A stretch of 64,000 nt of DNA. Source: Bradyrhizobium zhanjiangense. GTDB taxonomy: Bacteria; Pseudomonadota; Alphaproteobacteria; Rhizobiales; Xanthobacteraceae. Location of the stretch: the NCBI RefSeq assembly GCF_004114935.1, contig NZ_CP022221.1, positions 4,237,001 through 4,301,000 on the forward strand. Direction: 5' to 3'. The first letter of the stretch is position 1. The number at the start of each line of letters is the position of its first letter. The position numbers were made by a program, and so were the translations under genes. Below are positions 26,101 through 34,276 of this stretch, piece by piece. The notes below the pieces were generated by a model. That model had not been told where the DNA came from. It made no database searches and saw nothing but the letters and a program-made list of their open reading frames with translations.

Positions 26101-26120
26101 TGAATTTACTTTAGAATTCA
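26101..26120 (-). promoter_or_regulatory. Dyad upstream of the peroxiredoxin gene
   Basis: TGAATT-N8-AATTCA (26101-26120) lies between the peroxiredoxin ATG and its probable promoter (TATACTGAC-like sequence at about 26140 on the minus strand). It could be a redox- or iron-regulator site. No regulator is identified. The rest of 26121-26464 shows nothing else I can support. Confidence 0.35.
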
Positions 26121-26464
26121 GCTTTTGCCGTCGTCGTCAGTATAGGATGCCGGAGAGGCCAAGTGAACCGGCTCAAGTAAAATGTGAATTCCTTCTTTGA
26201 AGAGCCGATTTCCTAGCACCTTTCTGTTACAGCGGCGCCTGCGGCGAAGTATCTCCACCCGGGGTCACACGGTCGCGATTGCCCCGATAATGCCTTTTAT
26301 GACTTTCATCACGCTCGCCCGGCGCTTCCTAGAACCAGAATGGTCCTAACAGCGACCAATTGGCAACCATCTAGAAAAGTCGCGATCCCCGTATCGAATC
26401 GTTAACCACCCCTTTACGTCGGCATGAAAATGCTGGCCGATCAGAAGAAATCTGGAAGTGAACT

Positions 26465-27037
26465 ATGTCTGCCGCTGCGCCTAAGCCTACCGACTCGTCG
26501 TCCCTCGAACCGTCCTGCCGCGATACCGCGGCCCATGCGCTGAGCATCGTGCGCGACGGCGTGATCACGGGGGAAGGCCCGACCACCAAGGGAAGGGTGC
26601 ATTTCTCCCGTTCGCTCGATGCCGATGACACCGCCTGGTGCATGCGCATCCTGACCGCCACCGCCGTCAACGACCAGCCGGTGAGCCGCACCGAGGCCGA
26701 AGTGCTGTTTGAGATCAACGAGGCCGCGACCGAGCGCGCCGATGGTGGCCGGTTCGATGACCTGCTCGCCAAGGCGGTCGCCCATTATGCCGCCAGCGCC
26801 TCGGGCCTGAAGGTGCCGCCGCGCAGCGTCGCGCTGTCGGCCGACACCGAGATCGAGAGCTGGGCGCCGTCCTATGCCTCCAAGGTCAACAGCGAGATGC
26901 TGGAGTGGATCGCCGGCCAGATGCGCGGCAAGCGCCACAACAACCGTCGCCTGATGGCGATGGTGGCGACCTTCCTGGGCGCCACCGCGCTGCCTCTGGC
27001 AGGCCAATTGCCGAACGTGTTCGACATCGGCATGTAA
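26465..27037 (+). CDS. Conserved hypothetical protein
   Basis: This 190-residue protein has no signal peptide. The middle part, FSRSLDADDTAWCMRILTATA and EAEVLFEINEAATERADGGRF, looks alpha-helical and resembles tellurite-resistance TerB-like helical bundles (weak resemblance). The C-terminal end has KRHNNRRLMAMVATFLGATALPLAG, a basic patch followed by a possible membrane-associated helix. It has a good ribosome site (ggaag). It is followed by a strong terminator. Function unknown. Confidence 0.65.
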   Translation: MSAAAPKPTDSSSLEPSCRDTAAHALSIVRDGVITGEGPTTKGRVHFSRSLDADDTAWCMRILTATAVNDQPVSRTEAEVLFEINEAATERADGGRFDDLLAKAVAHYAASASGLKVPPRSVALSADTEIESWAPSYASKVNSEMLEWIAGQMRGKRHNNRRLMAMVATFLGATALPLAGQLPNVFDIGM

Positions 27038-27084
27038 GATTTGGGCTTGTAAATTTACGCGTCTCAATCGAGGACGCGATGAAG

Positions 27085-27112
27085 CGGCGGGGTTATTTCC
27101 CCGCCGTTTTTT
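27085..27112 (+). terminator. Rho-independent terminator inside the 3' end of the convergent gene
   Basis: CGGCGGGG (27085-27092) pairs with CCCCGCCG (27099-27106) around TTATTT, followed by six T (27107-27112). The loop contains the stop codon of the minus-strand phosphatase-family gene, and the right arm and T-tract lie in its last codons. Confidence 0.88.
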
Positions 27113-28946
27113 GTTTGCCGCCCTCAACCTCGAGCCCGAGCGTGCGGCCGGGGAAGCCGGCGGCATCGAAATAGCGCTGGGTGCCGACGCGCTGGAAGTT
27201 CAGCACGGTCATCAGGCCACCTTCGGCCGGTTTGGACTTCAGCGTGCCGGCATAGGCCTTCGGCACCGTGCCGTTGGGCATGGCCTCCGACATCACGCGG
27301 CCGACGAGATCGCCATTCCGCGCGCCGCGCAGGTCCATGAGCCGGGCAGCGGTCATGCCGACGTCGGCATTGCTGACCGGGATCTCGTCGACATAGCCGG
27401 CTTTGAAGTCCGGACCGATGGCGGCCATGAAGTTCATGGTGTCGCCGCGGCTGAAGCTGCCATGCATGCCCTGGCCCTGGCGCAGCACGGTGTCTGCGAC
27501 CTGCACCGAGCAGTTGGTCGGCGCCTCGCCGCAATCGCTGGCATAGGAGCGGAAGTTGACGACGATCGACGGCGTCGGCGTCGCCGACTTGCCGCGCAGA
27601 TTGATGCTCGACAGCGGCAGGGTGCCGGGGAAGCGGCCGAGCGCGTCCTCGACGAACAGGCCCGAGACGTAGTCCTGCTCGAGCAGCGCCTTGATCGTCT
27701 TCGCCGCCAGCTTCTTGTCCTTGCTCGGCAGATAGATCAGGTCGGAGCCGCCATTGGTGGCGACGACGAGATCGGGCTTGGTCGGATCTTTGCCGAGCAC
27801 GCCGTTGCCGGCCTTGGGATGCTTGTTGCCCTCGATCTTCGCATTCTTGTCGTTGGGGTCGAACAGCGGCAGGTCGAGCGCTTTCGCAAGGTCGAGCGCC
27901 AGGAAGCCCATCGGCAAAAAGTCCTTCGGCGTGTCGTCATAGCTGATCTTGGCCGAGGGGCTGGTCTTGCTCTCCTTGGAGATGGTCGAGAAGCCGTGGT
28001 CGGCCGAAACGATGATGTTGGTCGAGGCGGCTAGCCCGAGCTCGTCGAGCGCCTTGCGGAGCTGGGCGAGGTTGGTGTCGGCATTCTTGATGCCGGCCAT
28101 CGAGGTGGGGCCGTTGATGCCGGGCTTGATCTGATTGAGGCTGTCGCCGGTATTGTGCTGGCTGCCGTCGGGGTCGCGCGACCAGAACACCAGCACGAAT
28201 GGCTTGTTGCGTGCCTTGAACATGGGTAGCACCACCTTGGTGGCGACATCGGCGAAATAGGCCTGCTGCGCGACGTTGGCGACCGTGGTGCCAGGGGTTT
28301 TGGCATCGCCCGCCTTGGAATTGTCACCGCGCGGCGGCGTGGCGGTGGGCAGGCCGGCCTTGGTCAGCGCGTCCTTCACCTGGTCCGAGAGCGCCACGCC
28401 GATCTTGCCGCCGGTGGCGTCGTCGAACACGATCGAATGCAGACCGGCCTTCTCGGGCTTGTCGGTGTGATCGAACTGGTAGGTGGGACCATGTTTGCCC
28501 AGCGCGGCAGTGCTGAACCCCTTGTCCCGGGCCATCTTCAGGATGGTCTCTTCGTTCAGATAGTTGCCCTTGAAATGCTCGTCGATATCGCCGAGCACGG
28601 CGTCGTTCTCGATGAAGGGGACCACCGTGTCGCCGGCGGGGACGGAGGTGTAGTTGGTCCAGATCGTGTTGGAGAAGACGCCGGTATCGCCGAGATAGTG
28701 TCCGGTCGACATCGCCGAGCCGTTGGCCATAGTGAAGGTCGGGAAGAGCGAATGCGGGTTCTTGAAGTTGACGCCCTTGTCGCGGACCTCGGCCATCGCA
28801 GGCGCCGTCTCCGGTGTGACCTTCAGCGCGCGAAGACCGTCCGGAATGAACAGGATCAGGTTGCGTGGCGTGTTGTTCTGGGCGGAGGCAAGTCCGGTGG
28901 ACAGGATGGTCAGTCCGGCGGACAGCAACACCAGTGGACGGCGCAT
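27093..28946 (-). CDS. Secreted alkaline phosphatase / nucleotide pyrophosphatase family protein
   Basis: This 617-residue protein has a signal peptide (VLLSAGLTILSTGLASA) and belongs to the alkaline-phosphatase superfamily of metal-dependent phospho- or sulfohydrolases, acting in the periplasm. The first metal ligand lies in LILFIPDGLRA and the nucleophile region in TMANGSAMSTGHYLGD. Later ligands lie in FWSRDPDGSQHNTGDS and VSADHGFSTI. ATG 28946 is chosen because AGGGAGAG precedes it; an open frame continues upstream to 29171 but would place the signal peptide internally. The length fits phosphodiesterase or pyrophosphatase members. Phosphate-starvation control is likely but no Pho box was identified. 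Confidence 0.86.
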   Translation of the reverse strand: MRRPLVLLSAGLTILSTGLASAQNNTPRNLILFIPDGLRALKVTPETAPAMAEVRDKGVNFKNPHSLFPTFTMANGSAMSTGHYLGDTGVFSNTIWTNYTSVPAGDTVVPFIENDAVLGDIDEHFKGNYLNEETILKMARDKGFSTAALGKHGPTYQFDHTDKPEKAGLHSIVFDDATGGKIGVALSDQVKDALTKAGLPTATPPRGDNSKAGDAKTPGTTVANVAQQAYFADVATKVVLPMFKARNKPFVLVFWSRDPDGSQHNTGDSLNQIKPGINGPTSMAGIKNADTNLAQLRKALDELGLAASTNIIVSADHGFSTISKESKTSPSAKISYDDTPKDFLPMGFLALDLAKALDLPLFDPNDKNAKIEGNKHPKAGNGVLGKDPTKPDLVVATNGGSDLIYLPSKDKKLAAKTIKALLEQDYVSGLFVEDALGRFPGTLPLSSINLRGKSATPTPSIVVNFRSYASDCGEAPTNCSVQVADTVLRQGQGMHGSFSRGDTMNFMAAIGPDFKAGYVDEIPVSNADVGMTAARLMDLRGARNGDLVGRVMSEAMPNGTVPKAYAGTLKSKPAEGGLMTVLNFQRVGTQRYFDAAGFPGRTLGLEVEGGKQKTAGK

Positions 28947-29029
28947 CAAATCTCTCCCTGCGGTGAGGCGGCTCGGCCGCTGGCGGCGGCCCCGGCTTCG
29001 TTTAGTTTCGCTGGATGACCGTTTTGTTA

Positions 29030-29195
29030 CAAGAGCGGAGAAGCGTGCAAAGAAGGGCAGAGCACTCGCGCATCCCGGACGCGCTGCCAGGAGGGCGGCG
29101 CGTTTCGCTGTTGCATGGGCCCCGGCTCTGCAGCGCACCGCTGAAGAAGCGCTGCGCTGCGTCCGGGGCACGAGAAGCGAGGCTTGGCGCGCACA
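29030..29195. repeat. Probable dispersed intergenic repeat fragment
   Basis: The segment holds the phrases catcccggacgcgctgcc, gttgcatgggccccggctct and gcgctgcgctgcgtccgggg. I recall these as common intergenic sequence in Bradyrhizobium. Its ends are partly inverted (catcccggacg against cgtccgggg). It lies beside the second composite repeat. Together with that element it fills most of the gene-free stretch 28947-30152. Confidence 0.45.
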
Positions 29196-29210
29196 GCTGC
29201 ATCAACGTCG

Positions 29211-29296
29211 TCATTGCGAGCGGAGCGAAGCAATCCAGACTGCCACCACCGCGGAGGCAGTCTGGATTGCTTCGTCGCAAGGGCTCCTCGCAATGA
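29211..29296. repeat. CATTGCGAG palindromic repeat, copy 2
   Basis: The arms tcattgcgagcggagcgaag and cttcgtcgcaaggg...ctcgcaatga are inverted, with inner caatccagactgcc/ggcagtctggattg. The loop differs from copy 1. It forms one end of the second composite repeat. Confidence 0.85.
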
Positions 29297-29944
29297 CGGA
29301 GTTTGAGGCGGCATGGTCGCTCATCATTCGCATTTCAATCGCAGACACACCTTCGCATCCTCGCGGCTTGTTCGCCCGAGCTTTGCTTCGGTGCCTTGCC
29401 CTCAATGAAAGAGGGCGCAGGGAAGACCGGGAGCCGGTTGGCTCCTATGGACCGCCATGCCAGGAGCAGATTGCGTGTGCTTCAATGCATAGCGGGAAAC
29501 AGGGCAACCGGAAGCATCCCGGCCTTCCCTGCGCAGTGGTTGGAACGGCTTATGTCGCGCTCTCCCCGGGGAGCGATGCACTATTGCCCCCGTCGCCTTG
29601 CGGATCGCTGATGCTGCGAACCCGGTCGGGCCGCCACATCACCGCCAGACTTGGCGCACAGAACCCCGGGCGCCAGGACCACACGATTTGGCCGTACGCG
29701 AACCGCACCTGTCGTTGGCGTGACGCTTTCGCTCACGGTTGCCCGCCCTGCGAAGCCTTTCGCGCCGGTGTGGTCCATGTCCACCGCCGCCCGACCCGCG
29801 TTCGTGACGATCGCGATACGCCCCTCTTCCTTGGGCCGGGTTGCGCGACACATGCGCCGTTTCCGAATTTCGGTAAAGCGGAATATTTTGGGTGGCGCGC
29901 GTTGACCCATGGCTTGCGCGTTTTGCCCGACAGGCAACGCAAGG
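29211..29944 (-). repeat. Composite dispersed repeat, copy 2 (inverted partner at 3257-3922)
   Basis: Read on the minus strand, this 0.73 kb stretch follows copy 1 from end to end, including the terminal cattgcgag palindrome at 29211-29296. The differences are small indels and substitutions. Copy 2 is longer in the part reading aaccgtgagcgaaagcgtcacg, which copy 1 lacks. Open frames across it are not conserved between the copies, so I treat it as non-coding. Confidence 0.8.
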
Positions 29945-29948
29945 TCTT

Positions 29949-30036
29949 GTAGCCCGGATGGAGCGCAAGCGTAATCCGGGATTCCATCCGTGCGGACCCA
30001 GCGGTCCCGGATTGCGCTGCGCTCCATCCGGGCTAC
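29949..30036. repeat. Palindromic repeat (GTAGCCCGGATGGAGCGC family)
   Basis: The arms gtagcccggatggagcgcaa and gcgctccatccgggctac are inverted with an inner aatccggga/tcccggatt pair. It abuts the outer end of the second composite repeat. The first composite repeat is abutted at the same end by an unrelated palindrome (3157-3247). Confidence 0.8.
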
Positions 30037-30152
30037 GGCCATTATCGCGCAGCCGGCGGCAACGGCGATTCTTCAGCTCACAATACGTAGGCCGCAAAAG
30101 AACAACCCGCCGCTCGATGAAGGCGACGGGTCGTGCAAATGAAGCCCTGTCG

Positions 30153-30431
30153 CTACCAGCGATAGCCGCCGGTCAGCGTGCCGTTGTTGTTGCCGTCAGG
30201 GCCGACATCGCCCTGCGTCGAGCTCGGAGTCGGATGGCGGATGCCGTAGTACGTGCCATACGGTCCGGCGACGTCAGGATAGTACGCGCGCGGCTGAACC
30301 GGTTCGTAGGCTGGCGCGTCCCAACCCACGCGCGGTCCGTTCCAATCGTAATAGCCCTGCGCCGACGCGGCTGTAGCGCCTGCAACGAGCGATGCCGTGA
30401 CCAGGCAGAGGAGTTTTGACTTGTTCTGCAT
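30153..30431 (-). CDS. Small secreted Tyr/Pro/Gly-rich protein
   Basis: This 92-residue protein has a signal peptide (KLLCLVTASLVAGATAASA). The mature part is rich in Tyr, Pro and Gly (QGYYDWNGPRVGWDAP, PYGTYYGIRHPTPSS) and ends GTLTGGYRW. The strong ribosome site AAGGAGC supports the start. It resembles the other small exported aromatic-rich proteins in the window. The function is unknown. Confidence 0.75.
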   Translation of the reverse strand: MQNKSKLLCLVTASLVAGATAASAQGYYDWNGPRVGWDAPAYEPVQPRAYYPDVAGPYGTYYGIRHPTPSSTQGDVGPDGNNNGTLTGGYRW

Positions 30432-30715
30432 TCGAGTGCTCCTTGCTTGTGTCGGGGGCCAACGGTTGCAATGCGGGAGCGTTCCGGACGTATTGGCCAG
30501 GATCGATCAACTCCGATCAACTGGTTATGAATCGCGTGGCGCGGAACGAAGTCGCTCAAACGGGACGGGAAATCCGGGCGTTCTGCCGCACCATGTTCCC
30601 CGTTAATCCCGTGTCTTAACCAATAATTAATTATACGTTTGCGGGCGGGCGACAGCCCGGCCTAGCCTGCGGTGGGGAGCCGCTACCTGCGAAGCCAAAC
30701 GAGTTGGTGCGTATC

Positions 30716-31162
30716 ATGATGTCGAGATCACAAGGGGCGCTATTCGCCTCGCTCAGCGCAGCCGCGCTGCTCCTTAGCCCCAGCGACAGTTTTGCCAGAC
30801 CCGGCGGCGCCGCGCCGCATGGTGTCACCGCAGCTCCGTCAGGAGCAATGGCACGTGCGCCGATCGGGCCGGGAGCCCGGTTCCACCGGCGCAGCAATCC
30901 CTGGGTCTACTGGCCAGGCGGGGGCGGGTTCTTCTACGACGGCGCGACGTACAGCCAGCCTTTCGACGAGGCGGCGCAGCCGCTCTCCAATGACGTGCGC
31001 TACACCTATACGTATGACGTTCCCTGGGATTGGGCGCATCGCTTCCCGCCGAACGTCGTGCCCTCCGACCGGCCCTATGTGCCGAGCTGCCCGACGGAGC
31101 AGGTGACGGTGCCCGGCCGCGGCGGCGGCGAGCACACAGTCAACATCATGCGCTGTTACTGA
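30716..31162 (+). CDS. Secreted hypothetical protein
   Basis: This 148-residue protein has a signal peptide (GALFASLSAAALLLSPSDSFA). The mature region contains NPWVYWPGGGGFFYDGATYSQ and a C-terminal pair of cysteines in PSCPTEQVTVPGRGGGE and NIMRCY. The start could be ATG 30716 or 30719. The stop is one base away from the end of the convergent GNAT gene. No family is recognised. Confidence 0.65.
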   Translation: MMSRSQGALFASLSAAALLLSPSDSFARPGGAAPHGVTAAPSGAMARAPIGPGARFHRRSNPWVYWPGGGGFFYDGATYSQPFDEAAQPLSNDVRYTYTYDVPWDWAHRFPPNVVPSDRPYVPSCPTEQVTVPGRGGGEHTVNIMRCY

Positions 31163-31163
31163 A

Positions 31164-32006
31164 CTAACCCAGTTCGAAGCTGGTCACGCCGAAGACGCGG
31201 TCGATGCGCAGCGGCGGGATCGGCCCGGTGTACATCCGCGCCGTCTCGAACACCGGCTTGAGCCCGAGCTCGCCCGCGAGCGCGATGGCCTCGCGATTGA
31301 CGGCGGGGACATCGAGAAAGACCTCGCCGCCGTCTGCGTTCGACAGCAAAGCTTGCACGATCGCTTCCGCCGCCGCGCGATCGTGCGCGACGAGCGGGCC
31401 GATCTTGTGGCCCGTCCGGCACGGCCGGATCACGCCCCAGGCGGCGAGCTTGCCATCGCGCAGCAGCGCGCGGCCGACATGGCCCGATGTGTTGATCCAG
31501 GCGCGCAGGAAGGCGCTGCGCGGTGCAGGGAAGACGGTGGCGTCATCAGCTTCAACAAGTGCAAACGGGATCTTGTCGAGGGCGACGACCTCGGCGGGCG
31601 GTTTCGGTGGTGCGGTCACGATGCCGCCATAGCGGATATTGGCGTAGGCGAGCTGGAAGCCCGATCTCCTGTAATTGTCCTGCTGTGCGACCACGCCATC
31701 GAGCCCGATTACGCGGGCGCCCGCATGCGCGATCGCCGCGTTCCAGATGCGCAGGCCGTGGCCGCTGCCGCGAAAGTCTGCACGCACGATGTAGAAGCCG
31801 AGGAAGGCGAAGCGGTCATCGTAATTGACGCAGGAGACGGTCGCGACCGGCTCGCCGTCGATCTCGCCGACTAAGAAACCTTGCGCGTCAGGGATCGCGA
31901 AGCAGGCAGCATCGGCCAGGCCCGGATTCCAACCCTCCGCCGCGGCCCAGTCGATGGCGACGGCGATCTCCTCGGGACGCAAATTGCGGATCTGCAAATC
32001 GCTCAT
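31164..32006 (-). CDS. GNAT family N-acetyltransferase, two-domain
   Basis: This 280-residue protein has an N-terminal GNAT domain with the acetyl-CoA loop region VRADFRGSGHGLRIWNAA and the family strand FLGFYIV. A second, divergent GNAT-like domain (about residues 150-280, containing AWGVIRPCRTGHKIGPLVA) follows. Such tandem proteins acetylate small amines or remain uncharacterised. ATG 32006 lies 108 bases from the divergent SDR start. Confidence 0.85.
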   Translation of the reverse strand: MSDLQIRNLRPEEIAVAIDWAAAEGWNPGLADAACFAIPDAQGFLVGEIDGEPVATVSCVNYDDRFAFLGFYIVRADFRGSGHGLRIWNAAIAHAGARVIGLDGVVAQQDNYRRSGFQLAYANIRYGGIVTAPPKPPAEVVALDKIPFALVEADDATVFPAPRSAFLRAWINTSGHVGRALLRDGKLAAWGVIRPCRTGHKIGPLVAHDRAAAEAIVQALLSNADGGEVFLDVPAVNREAIALAGELGLKPVFETARMYTGPIPPLRIDRVFGVTSFELG

Positions 32007-32114
32007 GACGGATGCTCTCGACGGTGGACCTGACAGCGGGTCCGGCGGTAGAAGGCCTCATGATAGGCCGGGCCTGTGGCTCGCCTCAACGATATCACAG
32101 AGGATGAATCGCTC

Positions 32115-32816
32115 ATGGCGGAGAAGGTTGCACTCGTCACTGCGGGCGGCAGCGGCATGGGCGCGGGGGCCGCGCGGCAGCTGGCAGCGGACGGGTTTCG
32201 CGTCGCGATCCTGTCGTCCTCCGGCAAAGGCGAGGCCCTGGCTGCCGAGCTCGGCGGCTTCGGCGTCACCGGTTCGAACAAATCCAATGACGATCTGAAG
32301 CGTCTCGTCGACGGTGCGCTGGCCAAATGGGGACGCATCGACGTGCTCGTCAACAGCGCGGGCCATGGGCCGCGCGCGCCGATCACCGAGATCACCGACG
32401 AGCAATGGCATACCGGCCTCGATACGTATCTGCTCAACGTGATCCGTCCCACCCGGCTGGTCACGCCGGTGATGCAGGCGCAGAAGGGTGGCGCCATCAT
32501 CAACATCTCGACCGCTTGGGCGTTCGAGCCGAGCGCGATGTTCCCGACCTCGGCGGTGTTCCGGGCGGGCCTTGCCGCCTTCACGAAAATCTTCACGGAC
32601 ACCTATGCCGCTGACAATGTCCGCATGAACAACGTGCTGCCGGGCTGGATCGACAGCCTGCCGCAGCTAGACGCGCGCCGCGACAACGTGCCGATGAAGC
32701 GCTACGGCAAGGTCGAGGAGATCGCGGCGACGGTCTCGTTCCTGGCATCCGACGGCGCGGCCTACATCACCGGCCAGAACATCCGCGTCGACGGCGGGCT
32801 GACGCGCTCGGTCTAG
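32115..32816 (+). CDS. SDR-fold protein lacking the catalytic Tyr-x3-Lys
   Basis: This 233-residue Rossmann-fold protein has a near-normal cofactor motif TAGGSGMG and NSAG. At the active site, the segment SAVFRAGLAAFTK stands where YxxxK should be, so Tyr is replaced by Ser and Lys by Arg. The rest of the SDR core (INISTAWAF, YITGQNIRVDGGLT) is intact. It may bind NAD(P)H without ordinary dehydrogenase activity, or use other residues. ATG 32115 is preferred to the upstream frame opening. A hairpin with a T-rich tail follows the stop. Confidence 0.85.
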   Translation: MAEKVALVTAGGSGMGAGAARQLAADGFRVAILSSSGKGEALAAELGGFGVTGSNKSNDDLKRLVDGALAKWGRIDVLVNSAGHGPRAPITEITDEQWHTGLDTYLLNVIRPTRLVTPVMQAQKGGAIINISTAWAFEPSAMFPTSAVFRAGLAAFTKIFTDTYAADNVRMNNVLPGWIDSLPQLDARRDNVPMKRYGKVEEIAATVSFLASDGAAYITGQNIRVDGGLTRSV

Positions 32817-32919
32817 AGCATGATCGGTTCTGATTGGATCAGAACCGAAGCTCTAGATTCTTGTTTTGACGCGTTTTCTTCACGCGAACCGGTATCCACT
32901 TCGCTCGAAAACGCTCTAA
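32815..32919 (+). repeat. Palindromic intergenic repeat with terminator-like hairpin
   Basis: GGTTCTGAT-TGG-ATCAGAACC (32825-32845) is a strong stem after the SDR stop, followed by gctctagattcttgtttt. The outer gagcatgatc and gcgttttcttcacgcgaacc parts match the common alphaproteobacterial repeat also seen at 47846-47894. Confidence 0.65.
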
Positions 32920-32929
32920 AGGCGGCGCC

Positions 32930-34093
32930 TCAATGTGAGGCGACCAGCCGCGCCAGTTCCGGCAATATCTTGTAGCGCGCGATCTCGTGCGGATATTCGC
33001 CGCGATTGGCGAGCAGGACGATGCCGAGCCGCCGCGCCGGCACGAGGCCGATATAGCCGGAGGCGTTGTTGAGGCCGCCCGGCTTGTCCACGACGGTGAC
33101 ACCGGGCAGGCGTACGGTTTCCCAGGCCATGCCCTGTCCGAATTTCTCGTCGACGCGGAAGGCCTCATGCTGCGTCATCCGCAACGCCTCGCGCAGATGC
33201 GGATCGACCGAGCGGCCATCGACGCAGGCAGCAACGAAGCTCGCGAGATCCCGCACCGAGGAGAACATCTGGCCGGTGCCGGAAAAGTCAAAATAGCTCT
33301 GCTGGTTGCCGATCGGGCCGATCGCCATGCCCTGATCCGAATAGCCCTGGACCACGCGCCGCATCCAGGCCTCGTCCATGGTGGCGCGGTTGTCTTCGCC
33401 GCGCTCGGGGACGCAGGTGGCGGCCATGCCGAGCGGCGCAAGGATGCGCTGTTCGAACAGGGCCGCGGTCGGAGCGCCGTAGCGGCGCTCGAGCACGAGC
33501 TGAAGCAGCACGTAGCCGGCATGGGTGTAGATGCGCTGCCGGCCGGGTGCGACGCCGGGCGGTGGCACGAAGGTGTTTAGCATGGCGATGAACTGGTCGC
33601 GCGTAAACTGCTCGTCCGGCCAGGGCGGATGATCGGTCGGCAGCAATAGCCCGGAGGTGTGCGTGGCGAGCTCACCGACGGTGACGCCGCGGATGTAGTC
33701 GCCGCTCAGCTCGGGCAGGTATTTCGGCAGGTGGTCATCGAGCCGCAGCTCGCCGCGCAGTGCGCCGAGCGCCACGAGGGTCGCCTCGAAGGGTTTGCGT
33801 AAGGAGGCGAGATTGAACAGCGTGTCCGGCGTCACCGGCCGTTTGGCGGCGTCATCGGCAAGACCGTAAGTGAAGAACTCGACATGGCGGCCGGCATAAA
33901 GGGCGGCGGCAAGCCCGCCTGAATAGTCCGGCGTCGCGGTCGGCGCCAGCTCGTTCGCGACGATGTCGCGCATCTGCGCGATCATGTCGGAATCCGCCAA
34001 GGCGCGGCCGGACCAGGCAAGTGCGAGCGGAACGAGCGCTGCCCGGCAAAGCGCTCGCCGGGTGAGGTGTGATGAGGTGACAACGGACGGCAC
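32930..34093 (-). CDS. Serine hydrolase, class C beta-lactamase-like
   Basis: This protein of about 387 residues has an N-terminal TRRALCRAALVPLALAWSGRALA segment that looks like a Tat or Sec signal. The nucleophile motif SLRK (Ser97-Lys100) is intact. The second motif is YTH (189-191) instead of YxN, and the third is KPGG instead of KTG. Such proteins include esterases, DD-peptidases and lactamases, acting in the periplasm. The start is uncertain: GTG 34093 keeps the signal near the N-terminus, while the frame stays open to 34204. It is divergent from the arsR-type gene, whose promoter lies just beyond. Confidence 0.8.
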   Translation of the reverse strand: MPSVVTSSHLTRRALCRAALVPLALAWSGRALADSDMIAQMRDIVANELAPTATPDYSGGLAAALYAGRHVEFFTYGLADDAAKRPVTPDTLFNLASLRKPFEATLVALGALRGELRLDDHLPKYLPELSGDYIRGVTVGELATHTSGLLLPTDHPPWPDEQFTRDQFIAMLNTFVPPPGVAPGRQRIYTHAGYVLLQLVLERRYGAPTAALFEQRILAPLGMAATCVPERGEDNRATMDEAWMRRVVQGYSDQGMAIGPIGNQQSYFDFSGTGQMFSSVRDLASFVAACVDGRSVDPHLREALRMTQHEAFRVDEKFGQGMAWETVRLPGVTVVDKPGGLNNASGYIGLVPARRLGIVLLANRGEYPHEIARYKILPELARLVASH

Positions 34094-34210
34094 GGCTCTG
34101 ACGCAAGATGTGATGTGCCCCCGAGCCCCTCTTAACGTGAACGAGCGCGCGCCCCAATTCACGATTGCGCGTTGTGGGTTCCCCCGTGTGGGGGCTCGCG
34201 ACAAAATAAC

Positions 34211-34276
34211 TTAGCCTGTGAGCTAACAATTGTTGACGCCGGATGGCGGCGGCCCTATAGTTAGCTTCATGGCTAA
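34211..34276 (+). promoter_or_regulatory. Sigma-70 promoter with two operators; predicted leaderless start
   Basis: TTGACG (34233-34238) and TATAGT (34256-34261) are spaced by 17 bases. Two identical dyads TTAGC-N6-GCTAA lie at 34211-34226 and 34261-34276, centred exactly 50 bp apart. The first is just upstream of -35. The second covers the end of -10, the start point and the ATG at 34269. The predicted start point falls within a base or two of the ATG, so the mRNA should be leaderless. Confidence 0.8.

Noticed and set aside
28723..29952. A 409-codon open frame through the repeat region after the phosphatase gene
   Set aside because: It runs through the composite repeat and palindromes; the translation (such as RHCERSEAIQ) is repeat-derived and is not conserved in the first repeat copy.
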